NCBI GenBank assembly: GCA_041592335.1
Contig: JBFHQE010000011.1
Location: 31,809-95,808 of the forward strand
Direction: 5' to 3'
Length of the DNA stretch: 64,000 bases
DNA from: JBFHQE01 sp041592335
GTDB taxonomy: Bacteria; Pseudomonadota; Gammaproteobacteria; Thiohalobacterales; Thiohalobacteraceae
Below the pieces are notes generated by a model. That model searched no databases. It was not told where the DNA came from and saw nothing but the letters and a program-made list of their open reading frames with translations. The position numbers were made by a program, and so were the translations under genes. This document shows positions 16,997-26,383 of the stretch, piece by piece (the first letter of the stretch is position 1; the number at the start of each line of letters is the position of its first letter).

Positions 16997-18313
16997 TTAA
17001 GAATCCGCGCTCGGAATACGCAACACATCGCCAACCATCACCCGGTCGCTACGCAATCCATTGGCGTTTTTCAGGGCATTCAGGCTGACTTCGTAACGCT
17101 GGGCAATCTTGGTCAGCGTGTCGCCGCGTTGAATCACATGCTGCATAGGACGCGTGGGCGACATCTGCGCCATTAAGGTGCCTGGCGGCGGATTGGATCG
17201 GAAATAACCGCGAATGCCGGTCAACAAGGAACTCGCCAGTTTCTGCTGATGCGACCTGTTTTGCAGGCGGCGCTCTTCATCCGGGTTGGAGATAAAAGCC
17301 GTCTCGACCAGGATGGAAGGAATATCGGGCGACTTGAGCACCACGAAACCGGCACGCTGCACCTCTTTCTTGTGCACCTTGCCAATGCCTTTCAACTGAT
17401 TGAGGACGTTTTCAGCGACAACCGTACTGGCTTCAATGCTCGCGTTCTGCGACAAATCCAGCAGCACCGATTGCAACAGGGGATCCTTGTCATTCAGGCT
17501 GACACCGCCAACCAGGTCCGAGGCGTTTTCACTCTGGGCCAGTATGCGCGCCATTTCCGAACTGGCGCCGCGACGCGACAATACATAAACCGAGGAACCG
17601 TGCACCCGGCGATCCTGGAACGCATCCGCGTGGATGGAAACGAACAGGTCCGCATTGGCCTGATGAGCTCGCTTGATACGATCCCGCAGGCTGACATAAT
17701 AATCACCGTCACGTACCAGGTAGCCGCTCATGCCCGGCTCGGCATCCAGCAGTTTTTTCAGCTCGCGCGCTATCGCCAGGGTGACATTTTTTTCGCGGGT
17801 ACCGAACTTGCCATTGGCGCCCGGATCTTCACCGCCATGACCCGCATCGATAGCGATCACGACGTTACGCGCCTTACCCGCTACCTGTTGAACGGTTTTA
17901 ACCGGTTGCTGGGCCTTCGCCTGCTGTTGATCAGCCAGATCGATTACCAGTCGATGACCGTATTGTTCATTGGGAGGTAACAGGAAACTTTTTGGCGTGG
18001 TGGAAGAACGCAGATCCAGTACCAGGCGCAGATCGCCGTTATCGCGTGCACCATTGCGTACACGGGTAACCAGACTGTTTTCCGGAATGGAAACAGCCGC
18101 GGCGCGATACTGGGATTTGCTGAGATCGATGACCACGCGATCCGGACCGGCCAGGGTAAATACCCGGTGATCGACCGGTGCCGATACATCCAGCACTACG
18201 CGTGTATTGTCGGGCGCGGCCCACAACCGAACGCCCTCGACCTTGACTGCCTCCGCCCATGCCCATGGGCTCAGCAGGCTCAACGTCAATAGCAGCAGAA
18301 AGCGTTTCAGCAT
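16997..18313 (-). CDS. amiB: N-acetylmuramoyl-L-alanine amidase (AmiB type, LysM-tailed)
   Basis: A periplasmic amidase splitting daughter-cell peptidoglycan. Order: signal peptide (MLKRFLLLLTLSLLSPWAWA), AMIN domain (about 25-125), zinc Amidase_3 domain with VVIAIDAGHGGEDPGANG, the Glu of TREKNVTLAIA, SIHADAF and ILVETAFISNP, then one C-terminal LysM (QRGDTLTKIAQRYEVSLNAL). The ATG at 18313 starts exactly at the signal peptide; an AGGAGG lies 5 bp before a GTG at 18322, so the true start may be there. The frame extends to 18373 without support. Confidence 0.95.
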   Translation of the reverse strand: MLKRFLLLLTLSLLSPWAWAEAVKVEGVRLWAAPDNTRVVLDVSAPVDHRVFTLAGPDRVVIDLSKSQYRAAAVSIPENSLVTRVRNGARDNGDLRLVLDLRSSTTPKSFLLPPNEQYGHRLVIDLADQQQAKAQQPVKTVQQVAGKARNVVIAIDAGHGGEDPGANGKFGTREKNVTLAIARELKKLLDAEPGMSGYLVRDGDYYVSLRDRIKRAHQANADLFVSIHADAFQDRRVHGSSVYVLSRRGASSEMARILAQSENASDLVGGVSLNDKDPLLQSVLLDLSQNASIEASTVVAENVLNQLKGIGKVHKKEVQRAGFVVLKSPDIPSILVETAFISNPDEERRLQNRSHQQKLASSLLTGIRGYFRSNPPPGTLMAQMSPTRPMQHVIQRGDTLTKIAQRYEVSLNALKNANGLRSDRVMVGDVLRIPSADS

Positions 18314-18435
18314 GACAAACACCATTCCCTCCTGGGATGTCCTAATGGCTAGTCTAGACAAACCAGTGGGCAATTTTCAACAAAAAATGATGTTTTTCTG
18401 ATGGATAGATCGTATTCCTACGAAATAGATGAATT

Positions 18436-18900
18436 TCAGGCTTCAGCCAGCTGATTCACAATCCGCTCGCCCTGTTCGGACTGGGCAGTCAAAAAAACAT
18501 CACGCGCATCACCTGCATGCATAATCCGCACCGCAAGATCAGGGGTTGGAAGAATCCCGGCGCCACGCTCAGGCCATTCAATGAGGCTGACTGCCTGATC
18601 GGAAAAGAGGTCGCGGATACCAATCCATTCCAGCTCTTCGGGGTCCCCGAGCCTATATAAATCAAGGTGATAAAAAACATGCTCACCCAATTCGTAGGGC
18701 TCGATCAGGGTATAGGTAGGGCTCTTCACGGCACCCCGGTGTCCGCGCCCCTGCAGGATGCCCCGCACCAGCGTGGTCTTGCCCGCGCCCAGATCGCCCT
18801 GCAAATAGCAGCGCTCCCCGCCCTGAAACAGCCTGGCCAGACGCTCGCCGAACGCCGTCATTGCCTCCTCGCCCTGGATATGAAACTGCCGCTCAGTCAT
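18436..18900 (-). CDS. tsaE: tRNA threonylcarbamoyladenosine biosynthesis ATPase TsaE
   Basis: A 154-residue P-loop ATPase with Walker A GDLGAGKTTLVRG near residue 40, SPTYTLIEPYE switch segment, FYHLDLYRLGDPEELEWIG and SLIEWPERG. TsaE cycles the TsaB-TsaD complex in making t6A37 of ANN-decoding tRNAs. The start overlaps the nnr 3' end by 8 bp, as in the conserved nnr-tsaE-amiB order. Confidence 0.96.
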   Translation of the reverse strand: MTERQFHIQGEEAMTAFGERLARLFQGGERCYLQGDLGAGKTTLVRGILQGRGHRGAVKSPTYTLIEPYELGEHVFYHLDLYRLGDPEELEWIGIRDLFSDQAVSLIEWPERGAGILPTPDLAVRIMHAGDARDVFLTAQSEQGERIVNQLAEA

Positions 18901-20398
18901 GGCGAGGATTCATCCCGCTGCGTAATTCGGCCAACAGATCGCTGGCCAGTAATCCACGCTCGCCGCCATTGCGCGCCGCGCGATCCGCGGCTGCTCCGTG
19001 CAAATACACGCCCGCCGCCGCGGCTGCCAGTGGAGGCAGCCCCTGTGCCAGTAGTCCTGCAATAACTCCCGTCAATACATCGCCCATCCCACCGCTGGCC
19101 ATGCCCGGATTACCGGTATCCGAGACCAGCGTACTGTTGCCATCGTCAATCAATGTGCCCGCGCCTTTTAGCACCACAACGCCGCCGTACTTCTCCTGCA
19201 AAGCGCGCGCGGCCGCCAGCCGGTCAGCCTGAATATCCTGCGTTGTGCAGCGGAGCAGGCGCGCGGCCTCGCCAGGGTGCGGCGTTAGAATCCAGTCATC
19301 ACGCCGCTCAGGAAATTTCGCCAGCAGATTGAGGCCATCGGCATCCAGTACCAGCGGTATTTCCAAGGGCAGTGCATGCGCAAACAGGGCCTCGCCCCAA
19401 GCACCCTGACCCAGGCCGGGTCCGAGCGAAATCACGGAAGCATGCCGGGATAAGGTGTTCAACGCGGCGGGGTCACTGATGCCCTTCGCCATCAATTCCG
19501 GCCGCGCGGCACTGATCGTGGCGGCATGGGAAGGGTCCGTCGCAATACTCACCAGCCCGGCACCGGCACGCGCCGCCGCCTCACCCGCCAGCCGCACAGC
19601 ACCCGCCATTCCTTCCTGTCCGCCAATCACCAGCACATAGCCGAAGTGACCTTTATGCGCAGTACGCGAGCGTTGCGGCAACCATTGCCGCACCCAGAGC
19701 TGATCCAGCAAATGCGCCACCGGCGTGGTGTCGCTGAAAACCTGTTCCGGCACGCGCAGATCATCAAAGCGAATTTGCCCCACATGTTGCGCCGCCTCAC
19801 CGGTATACAGGCCGATCTTGTGCGCAATGAAGGTAACCGTCATGTTCGCCTCTACCGCAGCACCCAGAACACTGCCGGTATCGGCATGCAGCCCCGACGG
19901 TATATCTATCGCCAGCACCGGTAACTTTGCAGCATTAATCGCCGTAACGGCATCGTGCCACGCATCTTCCAGGGGACGCTCGAGTCCGGTTCCCAGCAGG
20001 GCATCGACCACCAGTTCATGGCCAGCCAGCTGTTGCGCTTCAAAGGGAACGCAGGCCACACCCGCATCGGTGGCATCCTGCCAGGCCTGACTGGCATCCC
20101 CCTTCAATCGCTGCGGCTCGATGAGATACGCCACGGTTACTGTTAACCCCGCCTGCTTGGCCAGACGTGCAAGCACATAACCGTCTCCGGCATTGTTGCC
20201 ACCGCCACACACCACCAACAGCTTCCGCACCCAGGGCCATTGTTTCTGCAGCCAGGTAAAGGCCGCTCGACCTGCCGGCACCATCAGGGCTTCGTAGCCT
20301 GCCAGACCCTGCTCTTCTATCGCGCGGCGATCGAACGCACGCACCTGCGCAGAGCTGTAGAGCGCGAGCAGCTTATGAGTGGTTGCTGTGGTATCCAT
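18893..20398 (-). CDS. nnr: Bifunctional NAD(P)H-hydrate repair enzyme
   Basis: A 501-residue fusion. The N-terminal epimerase (about 1-220; VCGGGNNAGDGYVLARL and IDIPSGLHADTG) interconverts R- and S-NAD(P)HX. The C-terminal ribokinase-like dehydratase (about 235-495; GHFGYVLVIGGQEGMAGAV, LILTPHPGEAARLL-type WILTPHPGEAARLL, and GNPGMASGGMGDVLTG) restores NAD(P)H with ADP or ATP. Divergent from queG with only 22 bp between start codons. Confidence 0.96.
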   Translation of the reverse strand: MDTTATTHKLLALYSSAQVRAFDRRAIEEQGLAGYEALMVPAGRAAFTWLQKQWPWVRKLLVVCGGGNNAGDGYVLARLAKQAGLTVTVAYLIEPQRLKGDASQAWQDATDAGVACVPFEAQQLAGHELVVDALLGTGLERPLEDAWHDAVTAINAAKLPVLAIDIPSGLHADTGSVLGAAVEANMTVTFIAHKIGLYTGEAAQHVGQIRFDDLRVPEQVFSDTTPVAHLLDQLWVRQWLPQRSRTAHKGHFGYVLVIGGQEGMAGAVRLAGEAAARAGAGLVSIATDPSHAATISAARPELMAKGISDPAALNTLSRHASVISLGPGLGQGAWGEALFAHALPLEIPLVLDADGLNLLAKFPERRDDWILTPHPGEAARLLRCTTQDIQADRLAAARALQEKYGGVVVLKGAGTLIDDGNSTLVSDTGNPGMASGGMGDVLTGVIAGLLAQGLPPLAAAAAGVYLHGAAADRAARNGGERGLLASDLLAELRSGMNPRHD

Positions 20399-20420
20399 AA
20401 GCGTAGGTTACACTTGCCGC

Positions 20421-21494
20421 ATGCCCTCGCCAATCAACAACAGCGCTATCGATTACCCTGCACTTGCACAGAAAATAAAAACCTGGGGACTTGAACTGGG
20501 TTTTGATGCCATAGGCATCACGGACACGGATCTCACCGAACACGAAACGCACTTACTGAACTGGCTGGACAAGGGCTTTCATGGCGAGATGGATTACATG
20601 CAACGCCATGGCACCAAACGCAGTCGTCCACGGGAACTGGAACCCGGCACCTTGCGTGTGATTTCGGTACGCATGAATTACTGGCCGGACGCGGCGGCTA
20701 TTGACGAGAATTTAAACGACCCGGCACGCGCCTTTGTTTCCCGCTATGCGTTGGGCCGCGATTATCACAAGCTGTTACGCAATCGAATACAGAAACTCGC
20801 CGAACGGATACAACAGGAGACGGGAGAGTTCGCTTTTCGCGCCTTCACCGACAGCGCCCCCGTACTGGAAAAGGCGCTGGCCGAAAAAGCCGGACTGGGC
20901 TGGATCGGCAAGCATTCCAACCTGCTGGCGGAACACACCGGCTCCTGGTTTTTTCTCGGCGAACTTTTCATCAACCTGCCCTTGCCCATCGACACCCCGG
21001 CCAGCGCGCATTGCGGCACCTGTTCTGCCTGTATCGATATCTGCCCGACCCGGGCCATTGTCGCGCCTTATCAGGTCGATGCGCGACGTTGTATTTCATA
21101 CCTCACCATCGAATTGCATGGTGCCATCCCGGAAGAGTTTCGCGCCATGATCGGCAACCGTATCTACGGCTGTGATGATTGCCAGCAGGCCTGCCCCTGG
21201 AACCGTTTCGCCACCATCACTGCGCAGGGGGATTTTCAGCCGCGAAATGCCTTGGACACCGCTACCTTGATTGAATTGTTTAACTGGGATGAAACGACTT
21301 TTTTGAAAAACACCGAAGGCAGCGCCATTCGGCGTATCGGATATGCGCGCTGGCTGCGTAACATTGCCGTAGCGCTCGGCAACTCAGGCATGAACGCCGA
21401 TGCCATCTCGGCACTTGCGGCCAAACGTGACCAGGTGAATGAGATGGTCAAAGAACATATTGACTGGGCACTCGGGCGGGCTGCAACAGGCTAA
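20421..21494 (+). CDS. queG: Epoxyqueuosine reductase
   Basis: About 357 residues. It is a cobalamin-dependent iron-sulfur enzyme finishing queuosine in tRNA. After an N-terminal catalytic region (FRAFTDSAPVLEKALAEKAG, GLGWIGKHSNLL), two [4Fe-4S] motifs appear: CGTCSACIDICPTRAI and CDDCQQACPWN. A C-terminal HEAT-like part holds RRIGYARWLRNIAVALGNSG. The ATG at 20421 gives MPSPINNS; the frame extends back to 20379, but that would overlap the start of the divergent nnr. Confidence 0.96.
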   Translation: MPSPINNSAIDYPALAQKIKTWGLELGFDAIGITDTDLTEHETHLLNWLDKGFHGEMDYMQRHGTKRSRPRELEPGTLRVISVRMNYWPDAAAIDENLNDPARAFVSRYALGRDYHKLLRNRIQKLAERIQQETGEFAFRAFTDSAPVLEKALAEKAGLGWIGKHSNLLAEHTGSWFFLGELFINLPLPIDTPASAHCGTCSACIDICPTRAIVAPYQVDARRCISYLTIELHGAIPEEFRAMIGNRIYGCDDCQQACPWNRFATITAQGDFQPRNALDTATLIELFNWDETTFLKNTEGSAIRRIGYARWLRNIAVALGNSGMNADAISALAAKRDQVNEMVKEHIDWALGRAATG

Positions 21495-21647
21495 GTGCGA
21501 TATAGCGTAGCAAGATTCGCGGCCAGCACATGCAACACGGCAGGTCCGGCAATTTCAAGCCTGCGCGTCGTCCGCCGCTATGCCGGTTATGACACCCGCG
21601 TTGCCGCGGCAGCGCACACCGAATCAATTTGCGGGGTAAACACCTGT

Positions 21648-22154
21648 ATGAACTTGCAAAAATTGTTATCGCTCGGCGCCGTGCTGACGATGCTTATGAG
21701 CCACTCGATTGCCTTCGGCCAGAATTTCGATACCCGCGTCCCGATGCAGGAAAAGCAGGCGGCAACATTTTACATTGATGTAAACATTGCGGGTCAGGGC
21801 GATACCGAATTCATGGTCGATACCGGTTCCGGCTATATGACCATCAACCAGAAGACACTGGATGCGCTGATAGCAAACAAGCAGGCGGAATACCGCAAGG
21901 ATCTTGCCGGTATTCTTGCCAATGGCGAACGCATGGTAGTGCCCGTTTATACCATTAGCCATCTTGCAATCGGCGGGGAATGCGTTATTCGTGATGTTGA
22001 GGCAGCCGTATTCCCGGGTACTACACGGCAAATCCTCGGTCTGAGTGTGCTGACGCGTACCGCGCCCTTCATTTTCTCAACCGACCCGGCCGAGCTGGTG
22101 TTGAGTTGCGGACAAGCGGAAAAGCTCGCCGCAGCCAGCGACGCAAACAGCTAA
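21648..22154 (+). CDS. Secreted retropepsin-like aspartic protease
   Basis: 168 residues with a signal peptide (MNLQKLLSLGAVLTMLMSHS..AFGQ) and one aspartyl-protease motif, MVDTGSGYMTI (about residue 60), followed by the flap-like region LANGERMVVPVYTI and ILGLSVLTRTAPFIFS. One catalytic Asp per chain means it must dimerise, as in other bacterial TIGR02281-type retropepsins. Substrate unknown. The frame extends back to 21495 but the upstream part lacks a signal or ribosome-binding site. Confidence 0.8.
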   Translation: MNLQKLLSLGAVLTMLMSHSIAFGQNFDTRVPMQEKQAATFYIDVNIAGQGDTEFMVDTGSGYMTINQKTLDALIANKQAEYRKDLAGILANGERMVVPVYTISHLAIGGECVIRDVEAAVFPGTTRQILGLSVLTRTAPFIFSTDPAELVLSCGQAEKLAAASDANS

Positions 22155-22188
22155 GTCACTGGCCGCCGCGATACGAAGTGACTGCGGT

Positions 22189-22452
22189 TTATTCAACCGC
22201 TTCCGGACTCTCCATTGACCCAGCCGGGTTTTCGATTTCAAACGCACTGAACTCTGACTGATCCAATTGATTGTCGCTATTGGCATCCAGCGCGCCCCAC
22301 TGGGTAGTCAGCGCGTCATTGGCCATTGCTTCCTGCTGGGAAATATAGCCATTGGTATCCGCATCCAGACCCTCGAAACTGGTCTGCTGACCGGCAACAG
22401 CCGCGCCCGAAAATGCCGCGATTGAGGTGATAATTAACAGGTGATTTTTCAT
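22189..22452 (-). CDS. Secreted EF-hand protein
   Basis: 87 residues: signal peptide (MKNHLLIITSIAAFSGAAVA), then two calcium loops, DADTNGYISQQE and DANSDNQLDQSE, with acidic residues at positions 1, 3, 5 and 12. GGAGG is 8 bp before this ATG. A longer frame from 22590 lacks a signal peptide and overlaps rsmI, so it is not used. Such small calmodulin-like periplasmic proteins are common in aquatic gammaproteobacteria; role unknown. Convergent with the retropepsin gene. Confidence 0.82.
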   Translation of the reverse strand: MKNHLLIITSIAAFSGAAVAGQQTSFEGLDADTNGYISQQEAMANDALTTQWGALDANSDNQLDQSEFSAFEIENPAGSMESPEAVE

Positions 22453-22568
22453 GGGTGTAGCCTCCGTTCTTCGATTTATTCCATTACGAACATTGCGTTC
22501 GTAGCAGGAAGCATAGACGCGATTTACGGATTTTCTGCTACCAGGATCACATTTCCTGAAAAATATTT

Positions 22569-23414
22569 TCAGGACTGCGCTACCAGCCATTCATAGAAAG
22601 GTTTTTTCTTCTTGCCGGTGAAATCGGCCACAATCGCCGCCGCCTTCCTGGGCGGCAGTTCATTTGCCAGCAATCTGAGCAGTTTCTGATCCTCCGGACT
22701 GATATCCCCTGTCGTGACAGGTTCGGCGCCCTGAACAATCACCACAAACTCACCCTTCTGGTGCTCGGCCCGTTGTTCCAGCCATTGCGCCAGATCGGCC
22801 AGCGAGCCATCCACGACTTGTTCGTAGAGCTTGGTCAGCTCGCGGGCAATTACCGCCGGACGGGCAGGACCAAATACCAAGCCCAGGTCGCGCAACAAAT
22901 CGCCGATTCGGTGACTGGACTCGTAGAAAATCAGCGTGCGCTGTTCATTCACCAGCGCGTGCAACTGATCCTGGCGCGCCTTGGTTTTTGCCGACAGAAA
23001 CCCCTCGAACACAAACCGATCGGTCGGCAGGCCGGACACACTCAAGGCGGCAATCAACGCGCTTGCCCCGGGAATCGGTATCACCCGAATCCCCTGCTCC
23101 CGCAGCGCGCGCACCAGCTTGAATCCCGGGTCGCTGATAAGCGGCGTACCCGCATCGGAAATCAATGCCAGCGATTCCCCCGCCTGCAACAGGGACAGCA
23201 ACTGCTCCAGTCGCGCCGTTTCATTATGCTCATGCAGCGCCAGCAGGGGTTTTTGAATACCGAAATGACTCAGCAAGCGACCGCTGTGACGGGTATCCTC
23301 GGCCGCAATGCGGTCCACTGACGCCAGGGTGTCCAATGCCCGCTGGCTGATATCGCCGAGATTACCGATGGGTGTCGCCACCACGTACAGCACGCCTTGA
23401 TCTTCGTTACTCAT
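22569..23414 (-). CDS. rsmI: 16S rRNA (cytidine-1402-2'-O)-methyltransferase
   Basis: 281 residues of the tetrapyrrole-methylase fold: LYVVATPIGNLGDISQRAL start, AAEDTRHSGRLLSHFGI, LISDAGTPLISDPGFKLV and PIPGASALIAALSVSGLP. The C-terminus has the family's PPRKAAAIVADFTG..KKPFYEWL region. It modifies C1402 in the 30S P site. The ATG at 23414 is chosen because MSNEDQGVLYVVATPIG is the normal N-terminus; the frame extends to 23513 into the lpoA leader. Divergent from lpoA, as in E. coli. Confidence 0.96.
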   Translation of the reverse strand: MSNEDQGVLYVVATPIGNLGDISQRALDTLASVDRIAAEDTRHSGRLLSHFGIQKPLLALHEHNETARLEQLLSLLQAGESLALISDAGTPLISDPGFKLVRALREQGIRVIPIPGASALIAALSVSGLPTDRFVFEGFLSAKTKARQDQLHALVNEQRTLIFYESSHRIGDLLRDLGLVFGPARPAVIARELTKLYEQVVDGSLADLAQWLEQRAEHQKGEFVVIVQGAEPVTTGDISPEDQKLLRLLANELPPRKAAAIVADFTGKKKKPFYEWLVAQS

Positions 23415-23489
23415 AATGTCGAAATGAACCGCTGCAATCACTGGGAAAGGGGTTACAATACTGCTTTCATTGCCAAAACATAAGATGAC

Positions 23490-25436
23490 GTGATCCCGAG
23501 CAACCGCCGACAACTGACCCCATTCCTGCTGATACTGGCCTCATTGATCCTGACGGGTTGCGCCGCAAAGCCTCCGCGCATGGTCACTGTCAGCGAACCT
23601 GTGGCACCGGAAATCTCGGCTGTGGATACGTCGCAACAGGCCGAGCTATGGTTATTGGAGGCTCGCCGCGCCCCGTTTCCCGAAAATGCGCGCCTGATTC
23701 TGCAGGCGACGGATGCCTATCTCGAGTCCGACAACCCGGAACTTGCCCGACAGGCGTTCAGTCAGCTGCCGAACCTGACCTTGCCACCATCGCTCGCCCC
23801 GCGGGCCGTTCTCACGGAAGCAGCCCTGCTACTCTCCGAAAATCAGCCTATCCTGGCACGGGAAAAACTCAATACACTCACCATGGAACTACCGCTGGAT
23901 TCGTTGCTGCGTTTTCACCGCCTGCGCGCCGAGAGTTATGCGCAAACCGGACATCACCTGGAAGCCGCACGCGAACGCATCTGGCTGGAAGCCTTTATCA
24001 CGGACACTGCAGCGATTGCGGACAATCAGCGTGCCATCTGGCAATCACTGAACCGTCTGTCTTCCACGGCCCTGATTCAGCTTCGCACCCAACCCGCACC
24101 GGACGTGCTCAGCGGCTGGATGGAACTGGTGCTAATTACCCGCGGCAAGGCGCAGGACCCGGAAGCCTTGCAGCTGGCGCTGCAGGACTGGCGTGGCCAG
24201 TATCACAACCACCCGGCGGACCTGGCCGTACTGCAGACCTTCTTCAATCAGACCCTGCGGATCACACCGCACCCCGAACATATCGCCGTGTTATTGCCGC
24301 TTAGCGGCAGTTACCGTTCAGCCGGCGAAGCAATTCGTAACGGCATCCTCACCGCCCACTATGCACAACCCGGTGCAACATCCGAACTGCGTTTCTACGA
24401 CACGGGCGCGGACCCCAACCGCACCTGGACGCTGTACCAGGAAGCCGTTGCCGCAGGTGCGCAGGCAGTAATCGGTCCACTGACCAAGCCGGAAGTCACC
24501 GAAATCGCACGCGCGGGGATATTAACTGTCCCGGTACTGGCTCTGAATCGTGCCGATCCTCTGGAAACCAATCCGTATGGCCTGTTTCAATTCGCCCTGG
24601 CACCCGAGGATGAGGCCCGCGAGGTGGCGGAAGAACTCAAAATTCGTGGCCATCAACGGGTACTGCTACTGACACCGGCGAACCCCTGGGGTGAACGGCT
24701 GACAGCCGAATTCCAGCTACGTCTTGCACAACTGGGTGGAGAGCTGCTGGAAGTACAACGTTATAGCGATCAAACCCGCGACCGCTCCAACCAGGTAAAA
24801 TCGCTGATGAATATCGATCTCAGCGAAGACCGGCAGAATCGCCTGACCCGATTGCTGGGTAGCCGCAGTGAATACGAGCCCCGTCGTCGCCAGGATGCCG
24901 ATGCCATCGTGTTGTTTGCCCAACCGGAAGACGCGCGCCTTACCCGCCCGCTGTTTCGTTTTCATCTGGCCAGCGATTTGCCGGTATACGCCACGTCGCA
25001 TGTCTATCAGGGACAGTTCAATCTGAATGACGCGGATATGAATGGCCTGATGTTCTGCGATATGCCCTGGCTACTGGATAGTGACGAGCGCACCCAGCGT
25101 CTGCGCAACAGCCTGACCAGCGCCTGGCCCGCACAGGCCGCCAGCCTGCCACGGTTGCAGGCTTTTGGCGTGGATGCGTATGACATCCTTCCCTACCTGA
25201 ATGATCTATACAGCGGTCAACGGCAGGCCTTTAGCGGCGTCACCGGCCTGCTGACCGTGAATGCGCAACAATGGATCGAACGCGACCTGCCGTGGGCCGA
25301 ATTCCGGCGTGGTCAACCCCGCTTGCTGGCACCTGTTATGGATAACAGACAGCCCGGCCTTGCGCCAACTCTCAAGGATGAACCGCATGTTTGGCAACAG
25401 CCATTACCGACCGCACAAACTGGGCCAGCAAGCTGA
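23490..25436 (+). CDS. lpoA: Penicillin-binding protein activator LpoA
   Basis: A 648-residue outer-membrane lipoprotein that activates PBP1A. GTG start, signal peptide with lipobox LTGC (Cys about 24), TPR-like N-domain (about 50-260), then a periplasmic-binding-protein-like C-domain from about 265 (HIAVLLPLSGSYRSAGEAIR, AQAVIGPLTKPEV, QADAIVLFAQ-type DADAIVLFAQPEDARL). First gene of lpoA-yraN-diaA-dolP, the standard gammaproteobacterial cluster. Confidence 0.94.
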   Translation: MIPSNRRQLTPFLLILASLILTGCAAKPPRMVTVSEPVAPEISAVDTSQQAELWLLEARRAPFPENARLILQATDAYLESDNPELARQAFSQLPNLTLPPSLAPRAVLTEAALLLSENQPILAREKLNTLTMELPLDSLLRFHRLRAESYAQTGHHLEAARERIWLEAFITDTAAIADNQRAIWQSLNRLSSTALIQLRTQPAPDVLSGWMELVLITRGKAQDPEALQLALQDWRGQYHNHPADLAVLQTFFNQTLRITPHPEHIAVLLPLSGSYRSAGEAIRNGILTAHYAQPGATSELRFYDTGADPNRTWTLYQEAVAAGAQAVIGPLTKPEVTEIARAGILTVPVLALNRADPLETNPYGLFQFALAPEDEAREVAEELKIRGHQRVLLLTPANPWGERLTAEFQLRLAQLGGELLEVQRYSDQTRDRSNQVKSLMNIDLSEDRQNRLTRLLGSRSEYEPRRRQDADAIVLFAQPEDARLTRPLFRFHLASDLPVYATSHVYQGQFNLNDADMNGLMFCDMPWLLDSDERTQRLRNSLTSAWPAQAASLPRLQAFGVDAYDILPYLNDLYSGQRQAFSGVTGLLTVNAQQWIERDLPWAEFRRGQPRLLAPVMDNRQPGLAPTLKDEPHVWQQPLPTAQTGPAS

Positions 25437-25767
25437 AACCCTTGCGCGAACGTTTTTAATCGAACAGGGTCTCAAGGTCGTCGAGCGGAATTATCGCTGC
25501 CGGCAGGGTGAGATCGATCTGATCATGCACCAGGGCGACACCCTGGTCTTTGTTGAGGTACGATATCGCACCAGTGATGATTATGGCGGCGCACTGGCAT
25601 CGGTGGATCGGCGCAAGCAACAACGTATCATCCGTTGCGCCGAAGTGTTCCTGATGAAAAACCCTCGGGAACAACACCGCGCCATGCGGCTGGATGTGAT
25701 TTGCGTCAATCTGCAGGCTTCGCCACCGGCGTGCGACTGGATACAAAATGCCTTTCAGACTAATTAA
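25387..25767 (+). CDS. yraN: UPF0102 family protein YraN
   Basis: About 126 residues of an endonuclease-like fold: LGQQAETLARTFLIEQG, VVERNYRCRQGEIDLIM and LVFVEVRYRTSDDYGGA carry the E..D..E-x-K-like pattern of PD-(D/E)XK nucleases (here EVR). AAGGA lies 8 bp before the ATG at 25387; an in-frame ATG at 25378 has no spacing to it. The gene overlaps the end of lpoA by 50 bp. Function in vivo is uncertain. Confidence 0.9.
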   Translation: MFGNSHYRPHKLGQQAETLARTFLIEQGLKVVERNYRCRQGEIDLIMHQGDTLVFVEVRYRTSDDYGGALASVDRRKQQRIIRCAEVFLMKNPREQHRAMRLDVICVNLQASPPACDWIQNAFQTN

Positions 25768-25787
25768 GTGATAACCAGTAACGGTTT

Positions 25788-26381
25788 ATGAATTTAACAG
25801 ATCGAATTGCACTACAGTTTAACGACAGTATAAGCACACTGCAACAATCGCTGGATGCGGTATCGCCCGGCATTGCCCATGCGGCGGAAATCATGCATCA
25901 GGCCCTTATCTCCGACAACAAGCTGCTCTGTTGCGGCAATGGCGGTTCGGCGGCCGATGCCCAGCATTTTTCCTCGGAACTGCTAAACCGTTTCGAACGC
26001 GAACGTCCAGGGCTTCCGGCCATTGCCCTGACCACGGACAGCTCGACCATTACCTCGATCGCCAACGATTACAATTTCAACGACATCTTTGCCAAGCAGG
26101 TGCGCGCCCTGGGCCAGCCAGGCGACGTGTTACTCGCCATATCCACCAGCGGCAATTCTCCCAACGTACTGGAAGCCTGTTATGCCGCGCATGACCGACA
26201 GATGACAGTGGTTGCCCTGACCGGTCGCGACGGCGGGAGCCTGGCGGGTTGCCTCATTGACAGGGATGTGGAAATCCGCGTCCCGGCAATTACCACCGCA
26301 CGCATTCAGGAAGTGCATGGGCTGATTATTCATTGCCTGTGCGATCTTATCGACTTACAACTTTTAGGACAGGAGTCATGA
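25788..26381 (+). CDS. diaA: DnaA initiator-associating SIS protein DiaA / phosphoheptose isomerase-like
   Basis: 197 residues, one SIS domain: LLCCGNGGSAADAQHFSSEL and AISTSGNSPNVLEA are the sugar-phosphate-binding loops. DiaA and GmhA are close homologues. Placement between yraN and dolP is the DiaA position, where the tetramer binds DnaA and stimulates initiation. The GmhA catalytic residues (Glu in SSEL; His in the C-terminal EVHGLIIHCLCDLID) are present, so isomerase activity cannot be excluded. Confidence 0.88.
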   Translation: MNLTDRIALQFNDSISTLQQSLDAVSPGIAHAAEIMHQALISDNKLLCCGNGGSAADAQHFSSELLNRFERERPGLPAIALTTDSSTITSIANDYNFNDIFAKQVRALGQPGDVLLAISTSGNSPNVLEACYAAHDRQMTVVALTGRDGGSLAGCLIDRDVEIRVPAITTARIQEVHGLIIHCLCDLIDLQLLGQES

Positions 26382-26383
26382 CA